From: Chitinophaga agri
GTDB taxonomy: Bacteria; Bacteroidota; Bacteroidia; Chitinophagales; Chitinophagaceae
Direction of reading: 5' to 3'
NCBI RefSeq assembly: GCF_010093065.1
Contig: NZ_CP048113.1
Location: 682,001-746,000 of the forward strand
DNA: 64,000 bases
The position numbers and the translations under genes are program-made. Positions 1-7,027 of the stretch are shown one piece after another (the first letter of the stretch is position 1; each line of letters opens with the position of its first letter). Under the pieces are notes generated by a model. The model ran no database searches. It saw only the letters and a list, made by a program, of their open reading frames with translations, and was not told the DNA's origin.

Positions 1-1157
1 CCTTTATAAAAGAAGCGGCATTGTTCCGTCACCTTGTGTTCTGTCAGCGTGGTCCTAACCGGCAGTAGACCCAGTCCCGGCATGGATTCTACCGGGCCTT
101 CCACGTGCTGCGGATCTTCTACGACCTGGCCCATCATCTGGTAGCCACCACAGATGCCTATGACTGTTCTGTTATTTTTATGAGCCTGCACGATGGCTTT
201 GGCAACACCATTGTTTTTAATATCAATGAGATCAGCGATGGTATTTTTGCTGCCGGGAATAATGATGATGTCGGCCTTCTCTATATCAGCCGGATTGTTG
301 CTATAGAAGAGGTGTACCCGTTCATCTCTTTCGAGTACATTGAAATCGGTAAAATTAGAGAGGCGGTTGAGTAATACGACAGCCACATTGATCCTGCCGG
401 TCGCCAGTTTATTATGTTTATGTTCGAGTCCGACGGAGTCTTCTTCTTCTATATAGATGTCTTTGCGATAGGGTACGACACCGACCACCGGTACGTGACA
501 GAGGTCTTCGATCATGGTCCTGCCACTATCGAACAGCCGGGCATCGCCCCTGAATTTATTGATGATAATACCTTTGACGAGTTGTTTTTCTTCCGGCGTG
601 AGCAGGGCAATGGTACCATATATACTGGCGAATACACCACCGCGGTCTATATCTGCAACCAGGTATACGTCCGCATGCGCGTGCTGTGCCATGCGCATGT
701 TGGTGATGTCGCGGTGTTTGAGGTTTAGTTCGCTGATGCTGCCGGCGCCTTCCATAACAACAGGGTTGTGCCGGTCGCTTAATCTGTCGTAAGCCGCTTT
801 AGCCTCCTTAAACAGCTCCTGTTTATTATTACCCATAAAGTAATCGTACGCAGTCTGACTGCCGACAGGTTTACCCAGCAATACCACCTGTGAAGCTCTG
901 TCACTGGTAGGTTTCAGGAGTACGGGGTTCATATCGGTGCTACACGGAATGCCACACGCTTCTGCCTGTACCGCCTGTGCCCGGCCGATCTCAAAACCAT
1001 CCGGCGTGGCATAGCTATTGAGCGACATGTTCTGTGCTTTGAAAGGTGCGGGAAGATAGCCATCCTGTTTGAAGATGCGGCAGAACCCCGTATTAATTAA
1101 ACTTTTACCGACATCAGATGCAGTGCCGGCGAACATGATGGACTTTAGTCGCTGCAT
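1..1157 (-). CDS. cobQ: cobyric acid synthase (partial, C-terminus outside window)
   Basis: Glutamine-dependent amidase that amidates the b, d, e and g side chains of adenosylcobyrinate diamide in cobalamin synthesis. The first 385 codons are present, starting at the ATG at 1157-1155; the family is about 490-500 residues, so roughly the last 110 lie to the left. The N-terminus reads MQRLKSIMFAGTASDVGKSL, an ATP-binding synthetase loop, followed by FKAQNMSLNSY typical of CobQ. Further in, VVMEGAGSISELNL and DIDRGGVFASIYGT match the synthetase core. The class I glutaminase nucleophile Cys is seen in GICGGYQMMG. No stop or frameshift was met in the part I translated. It is divergent from cbiA with 29 bp between the start codons, so the two cobalamin genes share a tiny promoter region. 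Identification is confident. Confidence 0.95.
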   Translation of the reverse strand, partial: MQRLKSIMFAGTASDVGKSLINTGFCRIFKQDGYLPAPFKAQNMSLNSYATPDGFEIGRAQAVQAEACGIPCSTDMNPVLLKPTSDRASQVVLLGKPVGSQTAYDYFMGNNKQELFKEAKAAYDRLSDRHNPVVMEGAGSISELNLKHRDITNMRMAQHAHADVYLVADIDRGGVFASIYGTIALLTPEEKQLVKGIIINKFRGDARLFDSGRTMIEDLCHVPVVGVVPYRKDIYIEEEDSVGLEHKHNKLATGRINVAVVLLNRLSNFTDFNVLERDERVHLFYSNNPADIEKADIIIIPGSKNTIADLIDIKNNGVAKAIVQAHKNNRTVIGICGGYQMMGQVVEDPQHVEGPVESMPGLGLLPVRTTLTEHKVTEQCRFFYK

Positions 1158-1173
1158 AAGGGCACGAATGTAC

Positions 1174-1181
1174 TATCTTTG
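1174..1181 (+). promoter_or_regulatory. TAnnTTTG -7 promoter element for cbiA
   Basis: TATCTTTG matches the Bacteroidota sigma-ABfr -7 consensus exactly. It ends five bases before the cbiA ATG at 1187, so transcription would begin at or next to the start codon, giving a leaderless or nearly leaderless mRNA. No good TTTG -33 element is visible, because that position falls inside the divergent cobQ start. Confidence 0.5.
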
Positions 1182-1186
1182 GCCGA

Positions 1187-2476
1187 ATGAAGCCTCAGTT
1201 TTTAATTGCAGCTCCGTCGAGCAATTCGGGTAAAACAACCATTACGCTTGGTTTGTTACGTTTGCTGCATAACCGCGGACTACACGTGCAGCCGTTCAAG
1301 TGCGGCCCCGATTATATTGATACGAAACATCACTCACTGGCTGCACATGCGACCAGTGTCAATCTCGATACATTTATGATGAGCCCTGAACATCTGGCGT
1401 ATGTTTACGGGAAGTATAGTGAGCCGGCAGATGTGGTCATCACCGAAGGGGTGATGGGCCTGTTTGACGGGGCAGACCGTATGAAAGGCAGTAGTGCGGA
1501 AATTGCCATGCTGCTGGATATGCCGGTTATCCTGGTGGTAAATGCAAAAGCCATGGCATATTCCGTTGCGCCGCTCATATATGGGTTTATGCATTTTCAT
1601 GCGGGCGTTAAAATTGCTGGTGTGATTTTCAATTTTGTCAATACAGAGAGTCATTATCAGTTCCTGAAAGATGCCTGTGAAGATCTGGGCGTGACGCCGC
1701 TGGGATATGTGCCGGCAAGTGACGCGGTAAAGATACCGTCCCGACACCTGGGGTTGGCGATTTCGGCAGAGCATGATTATGATGCGATCATAGAAGCTGC
1801 AGCGATGCATATCGCAAAGACAGTTGACGTGGACAGGATACTGGAGATCAGTCGCCGGCCGGCAGCCCTGTTTACACCAGCCGGTCCGGTAGAGAAAGGA
1901 CGTTTGCGGATAGCGGTAGCCAGCGACGAAGCATTCAGTTTTACGTATCTAGAGAACCTGGAAGCGTTGCGGCGATTAGGAGAAGTGAAGTTCTTTAGTC
2001 CGGTGCATGATGCGGAAATGCCGGCCGCAGACCTGTTATATCTTGCCGGCGGGTACCCTGAGTTACACCTGGAGCAGTTGTCCACTAATGTAACCATGCG
2101 TGCTTCTGTCAGGAAATATTGTGAGCAGGGTGGGAGAGTGATCGCGGAATGCGGTGGGATGATGTATCTCGGAGAAACGCTGGGAGACAGGGATGGATTG
2201 CCATACCCGATGGTGGGGTTCTTAGGGATCAAGACGACGATGAAGGATGGACGCCTGACCCTTGGGTATCGAGAAGTGGAGATCGAAGGCAGGCGATTTA
2301 AAGGACATGAATTTCATTATTCGACGGGGAGGGAGACGGGGGAATTAGAACGGATCGGAAAGGTGTATAATGCAAGGGGGAAGGAGGTGGATATGCCGGT
2401 TTACAGGAAGGCGGGAGTTGTCGCGTCGTATTTGCATGTTTATTGGGGAGAAAAGGGAGACTGGCTGGAGGTGTAG
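1187..2476 (+). CDS. cbiA: cobyrinate a,c-diamide synthase
   Basis: ATP- and glutamine-dependent amidation of the a and c carboxylates of cobyrinic acid (or the hydrogenobyrinic form), the step before cobalt adenosylation and CobQ. The 429 residues match CbiA/CobB length, about 450. Residues 5-19 hold the synthetase P-loop, LIAAPSSNSGKTTI. KCGPDYIDTKHH at about 40-50 and EGVMGLFDG near 87-95 are CbiA signatures. The glutaminase nucleophile is Cys322 in AECGGMMYLG, and a late His in HEFHYS completes the class I triad region. It is divergent from cobQ. No Shine-Dalgarno is visible; the TAnnTTTG element sits just before the ATG. Neither gene has room for a cobalamin riboswitch in the 29-bp gap. 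Confidence 0.95.
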   Translation: MKPQFLIAAPSSNSGKTTITLGLLRLLHNRGLHVQPFKCGPDYIDTKHHSLAAHATSVNLDTFMMSPEHLAYVYGKYSEPADVVITEGVMGLFDGADRMKGSSAEIAMLLDMPVILVVNAKAMAYSVAPLIYGFMHFHAGVKIAGVIFNFVNTESHYQFLKDACEDLGVTPLGYVPASDAVKIPSRHLGLAISAEHDYDAIIEAAAMHIAKTVDVDRILEISRRPAALFTPAGPVEKGRLRIAVASDEAFSFTYLENLEALRRLGEVKFFSPVHDAEMPAADLLYLAGGYPELHLEQLSTNVTMRASVRKYCEQGGRVIAECGGMMYLGETLGDRDGLPYPMVGFLGIKTTMKDGRLTLGYREVEIEGRRFKGHEFHYSTGRETGELERIGKVYNARGKEVDMPVYRKAGVVASYLHVYWGEKGDWLEV

Positions 2477-2511
2477 AGAAACCCCATACTATCTATATTG
2501 CTAGTTACTGC

Positions 2512-2526
2512 CAGAATATGATTCTG
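2512..2526. promoter_or_regulatory. palindrome CAGAAT-ATG-ATTCTG upstream of araC-type gene
   Basis: Perfect 6-bp inverted repeat with a 3-bp centre, lying just upstream of the -7 element at 2539-2546. The position suits an operator or the upstream part of the promoter; this function is inferred from position only. Confidence 0.3.
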
Positions 2527-2529
2527 TAA

Positions 2530-2546
2530 TGAATTTCTTAATTTTG
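2530..2546 (+). promoter_or_regulatory. TAnnTTTG promoter overlapping a TGAATTTCTTAAT repeat
   Basis: TAATTTTG at 2539-2546 matches the Bacteroidota -7 consensus and ends four bases before the ATG at 2551, suggesting a leaderless transcript. It overlaps the 13-mer TGAATTTCTTAAT (2530-2542), which recurs exactly at 3427-3439. A regulator bound here would block the promoter, as expected for autoregulation. Confidence 0.45.
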
Positions 2547-2550
2547 CTCC

Positions 2551-3429
2551 ATGAGCGCTAATAGTGGAAGATCCGTATCATATTTCAATAATCAGTTGAA
2601 ACTGAACGGCTTTAACGTGTGGGAGATCGAGAGCGACAGCAATGCAACCAGGATATACAGCAGAAAGGATTTCTATAAGATCTGTCTGACCACAGGCAGC
2701 AGTATTATCCATTACGCAGACCGGAGTTTCGAACAGGAAGGATCCGTATTATTCTTCGGTAATCCTCATGTGCCCTACTCGTGGGAGACACTGTCGACTA
2801 CCTATGTCGGCTATACCTGCCTGTTTTCAGAAGGATTTCTGGGGCAGTCGGAGCGCTCGGAGAGTCTGCAGCAGTCACCATTGTTTAAGATCGGCGGCAC
2901 GCCTATTCTGAAGATCTCAGAAGCCCAGCGGCTCTTCCTGAATGGCATCTTCCAAAAGATGATTGAAGAGCAGCAGACTGATTATCAGTATAAAGACGAC
3001 CTGATCCGGAATTATATCAATCTGATCATTCATGAGGCGTTGAAACTACAGCCTTCTGAACAGATGGACAGGCACAACAATGCCCTGTCGAGGATCGCGG
3101 CGGTCTTTATGGAACTGCTGGAGCGTCAGTTTCCTATTGAGACGGTGGAGCGCCCTTTAAAGCTGACCAGAGCACAGGATTATGCGAAAGCATTGTCCAT
3201 CCATGTCAATTATCTGAACAAGGCCGTAAAAGAGACTACAGGCAAGTCTACCACTACACACATCACCGAGCGCATTGCGCGGGAGGCGAAGGCATTATTA
3301 CAGCATACAAACTGGAATGTTGCAGAGATCGCCTATTCCCTGGGGTTTGATTACCCGACATATTTTAACAATTTCTTTAAGAAGCTTACCGGCAGTAATC
3401 CATCGGCCTTCCGGGAGTCAGTAGTTTGA
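2551..3429 (+). CDS. AraC-family transcriptional regulator
   Basis: DNA-binding regulator of 292 residues. The N-terminal part (about 10-170) is a cupin-like sensing domain, with SVLFFGNPHVPYSWE around 70. The C-terminal part (about 190-290) carries the two helix-turn-helix units; the second is seen in WNVAEIAYSLGFDYPTYFNN followed by FFKKLTGSNPSAFR, the standard AraC ending. It lies just upstream of a sugar O-acetyltransferase, a zinc alcohol dehydrogenase and a cupin, all on the same strand, and copies of one 13-mer flank it on both sides. It is therefore likely to control itself and this small redox cluster. The inducer cannot be read from sequence. Confidence 0.9.
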   Translation: MSANSGRSVSYFNNQLKLNGFNVWEIESDSNATRIYSRKDFYKICLTTGSSIIHYADRSFEQEGSVLFFGNPHVPYSWETLSTTYVGYTCLFSEGFLGQSERSESLQQSPLFKIGGTPILKISEAQRLFLNGIFQKMIEEQQTDYQYKDDLIRNYINLIIHEALKLQPSEQMDRHNNALSRIAAVFMELLERQFPIETVERPLKLTRAQDYAKALSIHVNYLNKAVKETTGKSTTTHITERIAREAKALLQHTNWNVAEIAYSLGFDYPTYFNNFFKKLTGSNPSAFRESVV

Positions 3430-3460
3430 ATTTCTTAATGATTGATTTGAATTTCATTAA
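3427..3460 (+). promoter_or_regulatory. two direct repeats 21 bp apart, candidate AraC operator
   Basis: TGAATTTCTTAAT (3427-3439) and TGAATTTCATTAA (3448-3460) share the first eight bases and are spaced 21 bp start to start, two helical turns. This is the geometry of classical AraC half-sites. A third identical copy overlaps the promoter of the AraC-type gene at 2530-2542. The first copy overlaps the 3' end of that gene. Confidence 0.45.
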
Positions 3461-3475
3461 CCGGCAGGAGGTCGT

Positions 3476-4045
3476 ATGACGGACCTTTGCGGTATGAATA
3501 TCTTCGATCGATTACAGGCAGGCGAACTGGTTTCACTCCAGGACCCGGAGTTTCGCCAGGTAGATGAGGTTGTCGCCCGTACGCTGGCCCTTACCCCAGC
3601 ACTGAACGCCTCTACTGATACAGATGAGGTGCGTCGCCGGATCAGCGAGATCACAGGCGCAAAACTGGATGATACAACCACCGTATTCGCGCCTTTTTAT
3701 ACCAATTTCGGACGTCATATCCGTATTGGCAGCCGGGTATTTATCAATCATGCCTGTTCTTTCCTGGATATGGGAGGCATAACTTTAGAAGATGACGTCT
3801 TAATAGGTCCCAAAGTAAATCTTATCACAGAAAATCATCCGTTAGATCCTGCTATAAGAAGGGGGATGGTGTGTAAACCGATCTATATTAAACAGAACGC
3901 ATGGCTGGGAGCAGGGGTAACGGTGCTGCCGGGAGTAACTATTGGCAGGAATGCTGTTGTGGCGGCTGGCGCGGTGGTCACTAAGGATGTACCGGATAAC
4001 ACTGTAGCCGGCGGGGTACCGGCAAAGATCATCAGATACATTTAA
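3476..4045 (+). CDS. sugar O-acetyltransferase (NodL/LacA/Maa family)
   Basis: Acetyl-CoA-dependent O-acetyltransferase of the left-handed beta-helix (hexapeptide) family, which acts on sugars such as maltose or galactosides. A helical maltose-acetyltransferase-type N-terminus (DRLQAGELVSLQDPEF) is followed by hexapeptide turns. The catalytic His lies in TENHPLDP, and AWLGAGVTVLPGVTIG and VVAAGAVVTKDVPDNTVAGG are the diagnostic C-terminal coils. AGGAGGT at 3466-3472 is a strong Shine-Dalgarno for the ATG at 3476, but only 3 nt away. The next ATG at 3494 (MNIFDRL) would also give a normal family N-terminus, so the start is open. It lies between the AraC regulator and the alcohol dehydrogenase. 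Confidence 0.88.
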   Translation: MTDLCGMNIFDRLQAGELVSLQDPEFRQVDEVVARTLALTPALNASTDTDEVRRRISEITGAKLDDTTTVFAPFYTNFGRHIRIGSRVFINHACSFLDMGGITLEDDVLIGPKVNLITENHPLDPAIRRGMVCKPIYIKQNAWLGAGVTVLPGVTIGRNAVVAAGAVVTKDVPDNTVAGGVPAKIIRYI

Positions 4046-4177
4046 CAGCTAAGGAAGTTCCGTGAAATTTAATCAGCCATAGCGGCGAACATTGCACATC
4101 CGCCGTTGTTATACTAGGCTTATATTCCAGCAAGCTAACTGGTAAATTTAAAAACGTAAACAGAAAAACAGGACAAA

Positions 4178-5245
4178 ATGGTAGCAACAACTCAGGTGAA
4201 AGCCTTTGGTAACGAATCAGCCGAGGCGCAATTAGAAGAATTAGATATTAAACGTAGAAAACCAACGCCACACGATATAGAGATAGATATCCTGTTCTGT
4301 GGTGTATGTCACTCAGACCTGCACACTGTCAGAAGCGAATGGGGACCGACAATGTATCCATGCGTACCTGGTCATGAGATCGTTGGTAAAGTAAAGAGTA
4401 TAGGTGATCACGTTACAAAATTCAAAGTTGGTGACGTAGTGGGAGTAGGATGTATCGTTGACTCCTGCCGTGAGTGCGAGTATTGTAAGGAAGATCTTGA
4501 ACAATATTGTGAGCCGGGTATGACCGGCACTTACAATGCGCCGGATAAATATTTTGAGAATACGCCCACCTTTGGGGGGTATTCAGAAAGTATCGTGGTT
4601 GACGAGAACTATGTATTACGTATTCCTGAGAACCTTGACCTGGCGGCGACAGCACCGTTACTGTGTGCTGGTATCACTACCTACTCTCCGCTGCATCACT
4701 GGCAGGTAGGTCCGGGTAAAAAGATAGGTGTTGTAGGCATCGGCGGATTAGGTCATATGGCCATCAAGATCGCAAAGGCGATGGGAGCTCACGTCGTTGC
4801 GTTTACAACATCTGAGTCGAAGTTTGCTGAAGCGAAACGTTTGGGAGCCGATGAAATCGTGCTATCCAAAGATAAAAAACAGATGGCTGCTTATCGTGGA
4901 AAACTGCATTTTATTTTAGATGCAGTATCGGCTGAGCATGACATCAATACCTACCTGGGACTGCTGCGCGTAGATGGTTCCCTTGCGTTGGTGGGAGCTC
5001 CTGAAAAACCATTACCAGTAGCTGCGTTCAGCCTGATCCCGGGGCGTAAGAGCTTCGCAGGTTCGATGATCGGAGGTATTAAAGAAACACAGGAAATGCT
5101 TGATTTCTGTGGAACGCATAATATCACTGCTGACATCGAGATGATCAACATTCAGCAAATTAATGAAGCGTACGAACGCTTACTGAAAGGGGATGTTAAA
5201 TACCGTTTCGTGATCGATATGGCTTCCCTGAAAGGGAAAAGCTAA
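4178..5245 (+). CDS. zinc-dependent NAD(P) alcohol dehydrogenase (YahK/CAD type)
   Basis: Cytosolic medium-chain dehydrogenase that interconverts aldehydes and alcohols, 355 residues. Catalytic zinc ligands are Cys41 (CGVCHSDLH), His66 with Glu67 (PGHEIVGKV) and the Cys in LLCAGITTY. The structural zinc is held by Cys97, Cys100, Cys103 and Cys111. The Rossmann motif is VVGIGGLGHMAIKIA. This pattern is that of the YahK / cinnamyl-alcohol-dehydrogenase-like group, usually NADPH-linked with broad aldehyde substrates. The cupin gene follows 32 bp downstream, probably in one transcript. A role in aldehyde detoxification under the nearby AraC regulator is inferred from similar AraC-ADH clusters. 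Confidence 0.92.
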   Translation: MVATTQVKAFGNESAEAQLEELDIKRRKPTPHDIEIDILFCGVCHSDLHTVRSEWGPTMYPCVPGHEIVGKVKSIGDHVTKFKVGDVVGVGCIVDSCRECEYCKEDLEQYCEPGMTGTYNAPDKYFENTPTFGGYSESIVVDENYVLRIPENLDLAATAPLLCAGITTYSPLHHWQVGPGKKIGVVGIGGLGHMAIKIAKAMGAHVVAFTTSESKFAEAKRLGADEIVLSKDKKQMAAYRGKLHFILDAVSAEHDINTYLGLLRVDGSLALVGAPEKPLPVAAFSLIPGRKSFAGSMIGGIKETQEMLDFCGTHNITADIEMINIQQINEAYERLLKGDVKYRFVIDMASLKGKS

Positions 5246-5277
5246 TGTGTTTCTTATAAAAACAAAAAGCAGGAATT

Positions 5278-5685
5278 ATGGCAGCTCATGAAGAGATAAA
5301 GAACGGGACAGCCTTTCCGTTGGGAGACAGGAATGATGCCTTTGCGCAGTATTTTACCGGGCAGAGTTATCTTACCTCGCTGATCGCTGATCCCAGGATC
5401 AATGTTGGTGTCGGACAGGTGACTTTTGAACCGGGTTGCAGGAATAACTGGCATATTCATCGTGACGGCTATCAGTTGTTACTGGTGACAGGAGGCGAAG
5501 GATGGTACCAGGAAGAGGGTAAACCGGCGCAACGGTTAAAAACCGGTGACGTAATTGTCATATATGATGGTGTAAAGCATTGGCATGGGGCCACGAAGGA
5601 CAGCTGGTTTGCGCACATTGCCATTACAGCAGGTAAAGCCGAATGGCTGGAGCCAGTGACGGATGATCTTTACAATAAGTTATAA
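5278..5685 (+). CDS. small cupin-domain protein
   Basis: Single-domain cupin of 135 residues. Cupin motif 1 is seen in NNWHIHRDGYQLLLVTGGEG (two His and a Gln in place of the usual Glu-containing pattern), and motif 2 in GDVIVIYDGVKHWHGAT with the last His metal ligand. It resembles the cupins annotated as carboxymuconolactone-decarboxylase-associated or hydroxynitrile-lyase-like proteins, often encoded next to oxidoreductases. It probably shares a transcript with the alcohol dehydrogenase. The reaction is unknown. A strong hairpin follows at 5696-5721. Confidence 0.85.
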   Translation: MAAHEEIKNGTAFPLGDRNDAFAQYFTGQSYLTSLIADPRINVGVGQVTFEPGCRNNWHIHRDGYQLLLVTGGEGWYQEEGKPAQRLKTGDVIVIYDGVKHWHGATKDSWFAHIAITAGKAEWLEPVTDDLYNKL

Positions 5686-5695
5686 GCAGAGGGCA

Positions 5696-5721
5696 CGCCT
5701 GGCTACACTGGTAGCCAGGCG
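5696..5721. terminator. strong hairpin after the cupin gene
   Basis: Perfect 11-bp stem, CGCCTGGCTAC and GTAGCCAGGCG, with a four-base loop. It begins 10 bp after the cupin stop. No T-run follows, so it may be a processing or mRNA-stabilising hairpin rather than a true intrinsic terminator. Confidence 0.5.
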
Positions 5722-5781
5722 GATGTCCCGCGATTATAAAAAATCAGTATTTCCCGCAAATATTTTGTGAAAGCCGCTGCT

Positions 5782-5789
5782 TATCTTTG
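5782..5789 (+). promoter_or_regulatory. TAnnTTTG element with no close gene
   Basis: TATCTTTG matches the -7 consensus on the plus strand, but the next plausible plus-strand gene starts at 6118. It could give a long leader or a small RNA, or be a chance match. Confidence 0.25.
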
Positions 5790-5828
5790 TAAGGTAATCA
5801 GGAAGGCTGGAGTTTTGAGTTGAATCCC

Positions 5829-6065
5829 TTAACCCTTCAACTGCTGGTAATTTGTACAGCGCCCCAGGAAGTTATCAAGCCCACACCCTATACTGGTTAT
5901 AATCAGTAGCTGGTAAGCTTCTTTACCACTCTCTATTAAGTTTCTGTTACCTCGTTTGAGGACATCCACATCGGGGGTGTTGCAGAAAGATATCATTTGT
6001 TTATAAGGAGGGTACGCCGGAACGCCCGCCTCAACAAAAAGATATAAGGACTTTATGGTCAACAC
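5829..6065 (-). CDS. doubtful small hypothetical ORF (78 aa, GTG start)
   Basis: An open frame of 78 codons beginning with GTG, in the 432-bp stretch between the cupin gene and the small ORF at 6118. The product has no recognisable domain, signal peptide or repeats; two Cys occur near the C-terminus. It has no visible ribosome site. It is listed only because nothing else explains the stretch; it may not be expressed. Confidence 0.2.
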   Translation of the reverse strand: MLTIKSLYLFVEAGVPAYPPYKQMISFCNTPDVDVLKRGNRNLIESGKEAYQLLIITSIGCGLDNFLGRCTNYQQLKG

Positions 6066-6117
6066 GGGAGTATGCTTTAGGGAATATCTGAACAGTTAAC
6101 TATTAAATCTCAATGGT

Positions 6118-6354
6118 ATGAAGAAATATATATACTACATGTTTTTATCATTGGCAGTGATAGCTTTGTGTTGGGAAACATTGAAGATAGCAGAGACCAG
6201 TCAACCGGCAGGAATAGCAGATGAAAAAGGGCCCGCGGAAGTCGGCACTGCAATGGTAGAATACCGCTTACCCGTAATGGTGGCCAGATCATATCGCAGG
6301 CTGCTGTTACTTCGACTATATCAGGGAGTCGGCAATATCCAGGGCAGGCAATAA
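6118..6354 (+). CDS. small exported or membrane-anchored hypothetical protein
   Basis: A 78-residue product. The first 19 residues, MKKYIYYMFLSLAVIALCW, form a typical short positively charged signal or anchor segment. The remainder is mildly basic with no known motif. An A-rich tract and a GGCC hairpin follow directly (6360-6375), as expected at the end of a real transcription unit. No family was recognised. It is probably translated, but this rests on the signal-like start and the terminator only. Confidence 0.45.
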   Translation: MKKYIYYMFLSLAVIALCWETLKIAETSQPAGIADEKGPAEVGTAMVEYRLPVMVARSYRRLLLLRLYQGVGNIQGRQ

Positions 6355-6359
6355 AAAAA

Positions 6360-6375
6360 AAGGCCCGAGGGCCTT
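6360..6375. terminator. convergent hairpin with A/T flanks
   Basis: AAGGCC-CGAG-GGCCTT with an A-run on the left and a T-rich stretch on the right. It serves both the plus-strand small ORF and the minus-strand DinB gene; the long A-run on the left is a U-tract for the minus strand. Confidence 0.7.
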
Positions 6376-6395
6376 CATTTTATTCACTTTGCTGG

Positions 6396-6926
6396 TTAGA
6401 ACAGCTTCTCCATGGGAGGTTTGACACCAGCTAGCCGCAGGTACACAGTAGCTTGTCCCCTGTGATGGGTCTGATGCTCAAACGCCTTTTCAAAGGTAGT
6501 CCCTTTGGTCAGCTCAAACCGGTCCATTAGTTTGATGTTTTCATTTAGCTGTGCTGGCGTCAGCTTTTTCAGGCAACTGATAGCGAAATCATAGCTTTCC
6601 ATCACCACTTTTGTTACGGCTTCTTTTGACCTATCAGTAGTCTTTTCAGCTTCTCCCATACCAAAGGGAGATTTTTCCCCCGTAGCGGCAGATGAGAAAC
6701 CATAGTTCGCATCGGCGATGTGTAACATCTGCTCTGCAAATGATCGCATTTCCGGCGTTGGTTTTAGTCCGTAATCTTTGTCCGGCATGGCGTCAAGATA
6801 TTCTTTGGTGTATGCTTTGGCACGTTCCCATTCTTTGACCATGGCGTCGGTAGAAGATTGGGCATTGACGATACCGGATATACCCAGGAACAACACCAGG
6901 GTCTGAATAAATGCAACAGCTTTCAT
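6396..6926 (-). CDS. exported DinB-like metalloprotein (DUF664/YfiT fold)
   Basis: DinB-fold four-helix protein. The chosen start, the ATG at 6926, gives MKAVAFIQTLVLFLGISG followed by IVNAQ, a clean signal peptide with an A-Q cleavage site; an upstream in-frame ATG at 6950 adds eight residues before it. The metal triad of the fold is visible as the His in MLHIADANYGF and the pair in EHQTHHRGQATVYLR. DinB/bacillithiol-transferase-like proteins are usually cytosolic, so the signal peptide is unusual and points to a periplasmic role. Substrate unknown. The downstream hairpin is at 6360-6375. Confidence 0.82.
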   Translation of the reverse strand: MKAVAFIQTLVLFLGISGIVNAQSSTDAMVKEWERAKAYTKEYLDAMPDKDYGLKPTPEMRSFAEQMLHIADANYGFSSAATGEKSPFGMGEAEKTTDRSKEAVTKVVMESYDFAISCLKKLTPAQLNENIKLMDRFELTKGTTFEKAFEHQTHHRGQATVYLRLAGVKPPMEKLF

Positions 6927-7027
6927 TATGGAGGATTTTTTTGGTGGCAAAATGCACTGGTCTTTAAATTAACACGGTTCACAGGCGTTTGGTTTAACAA
7001 TAGTTCCGCAGGGCCGCCTGGTCTTAT

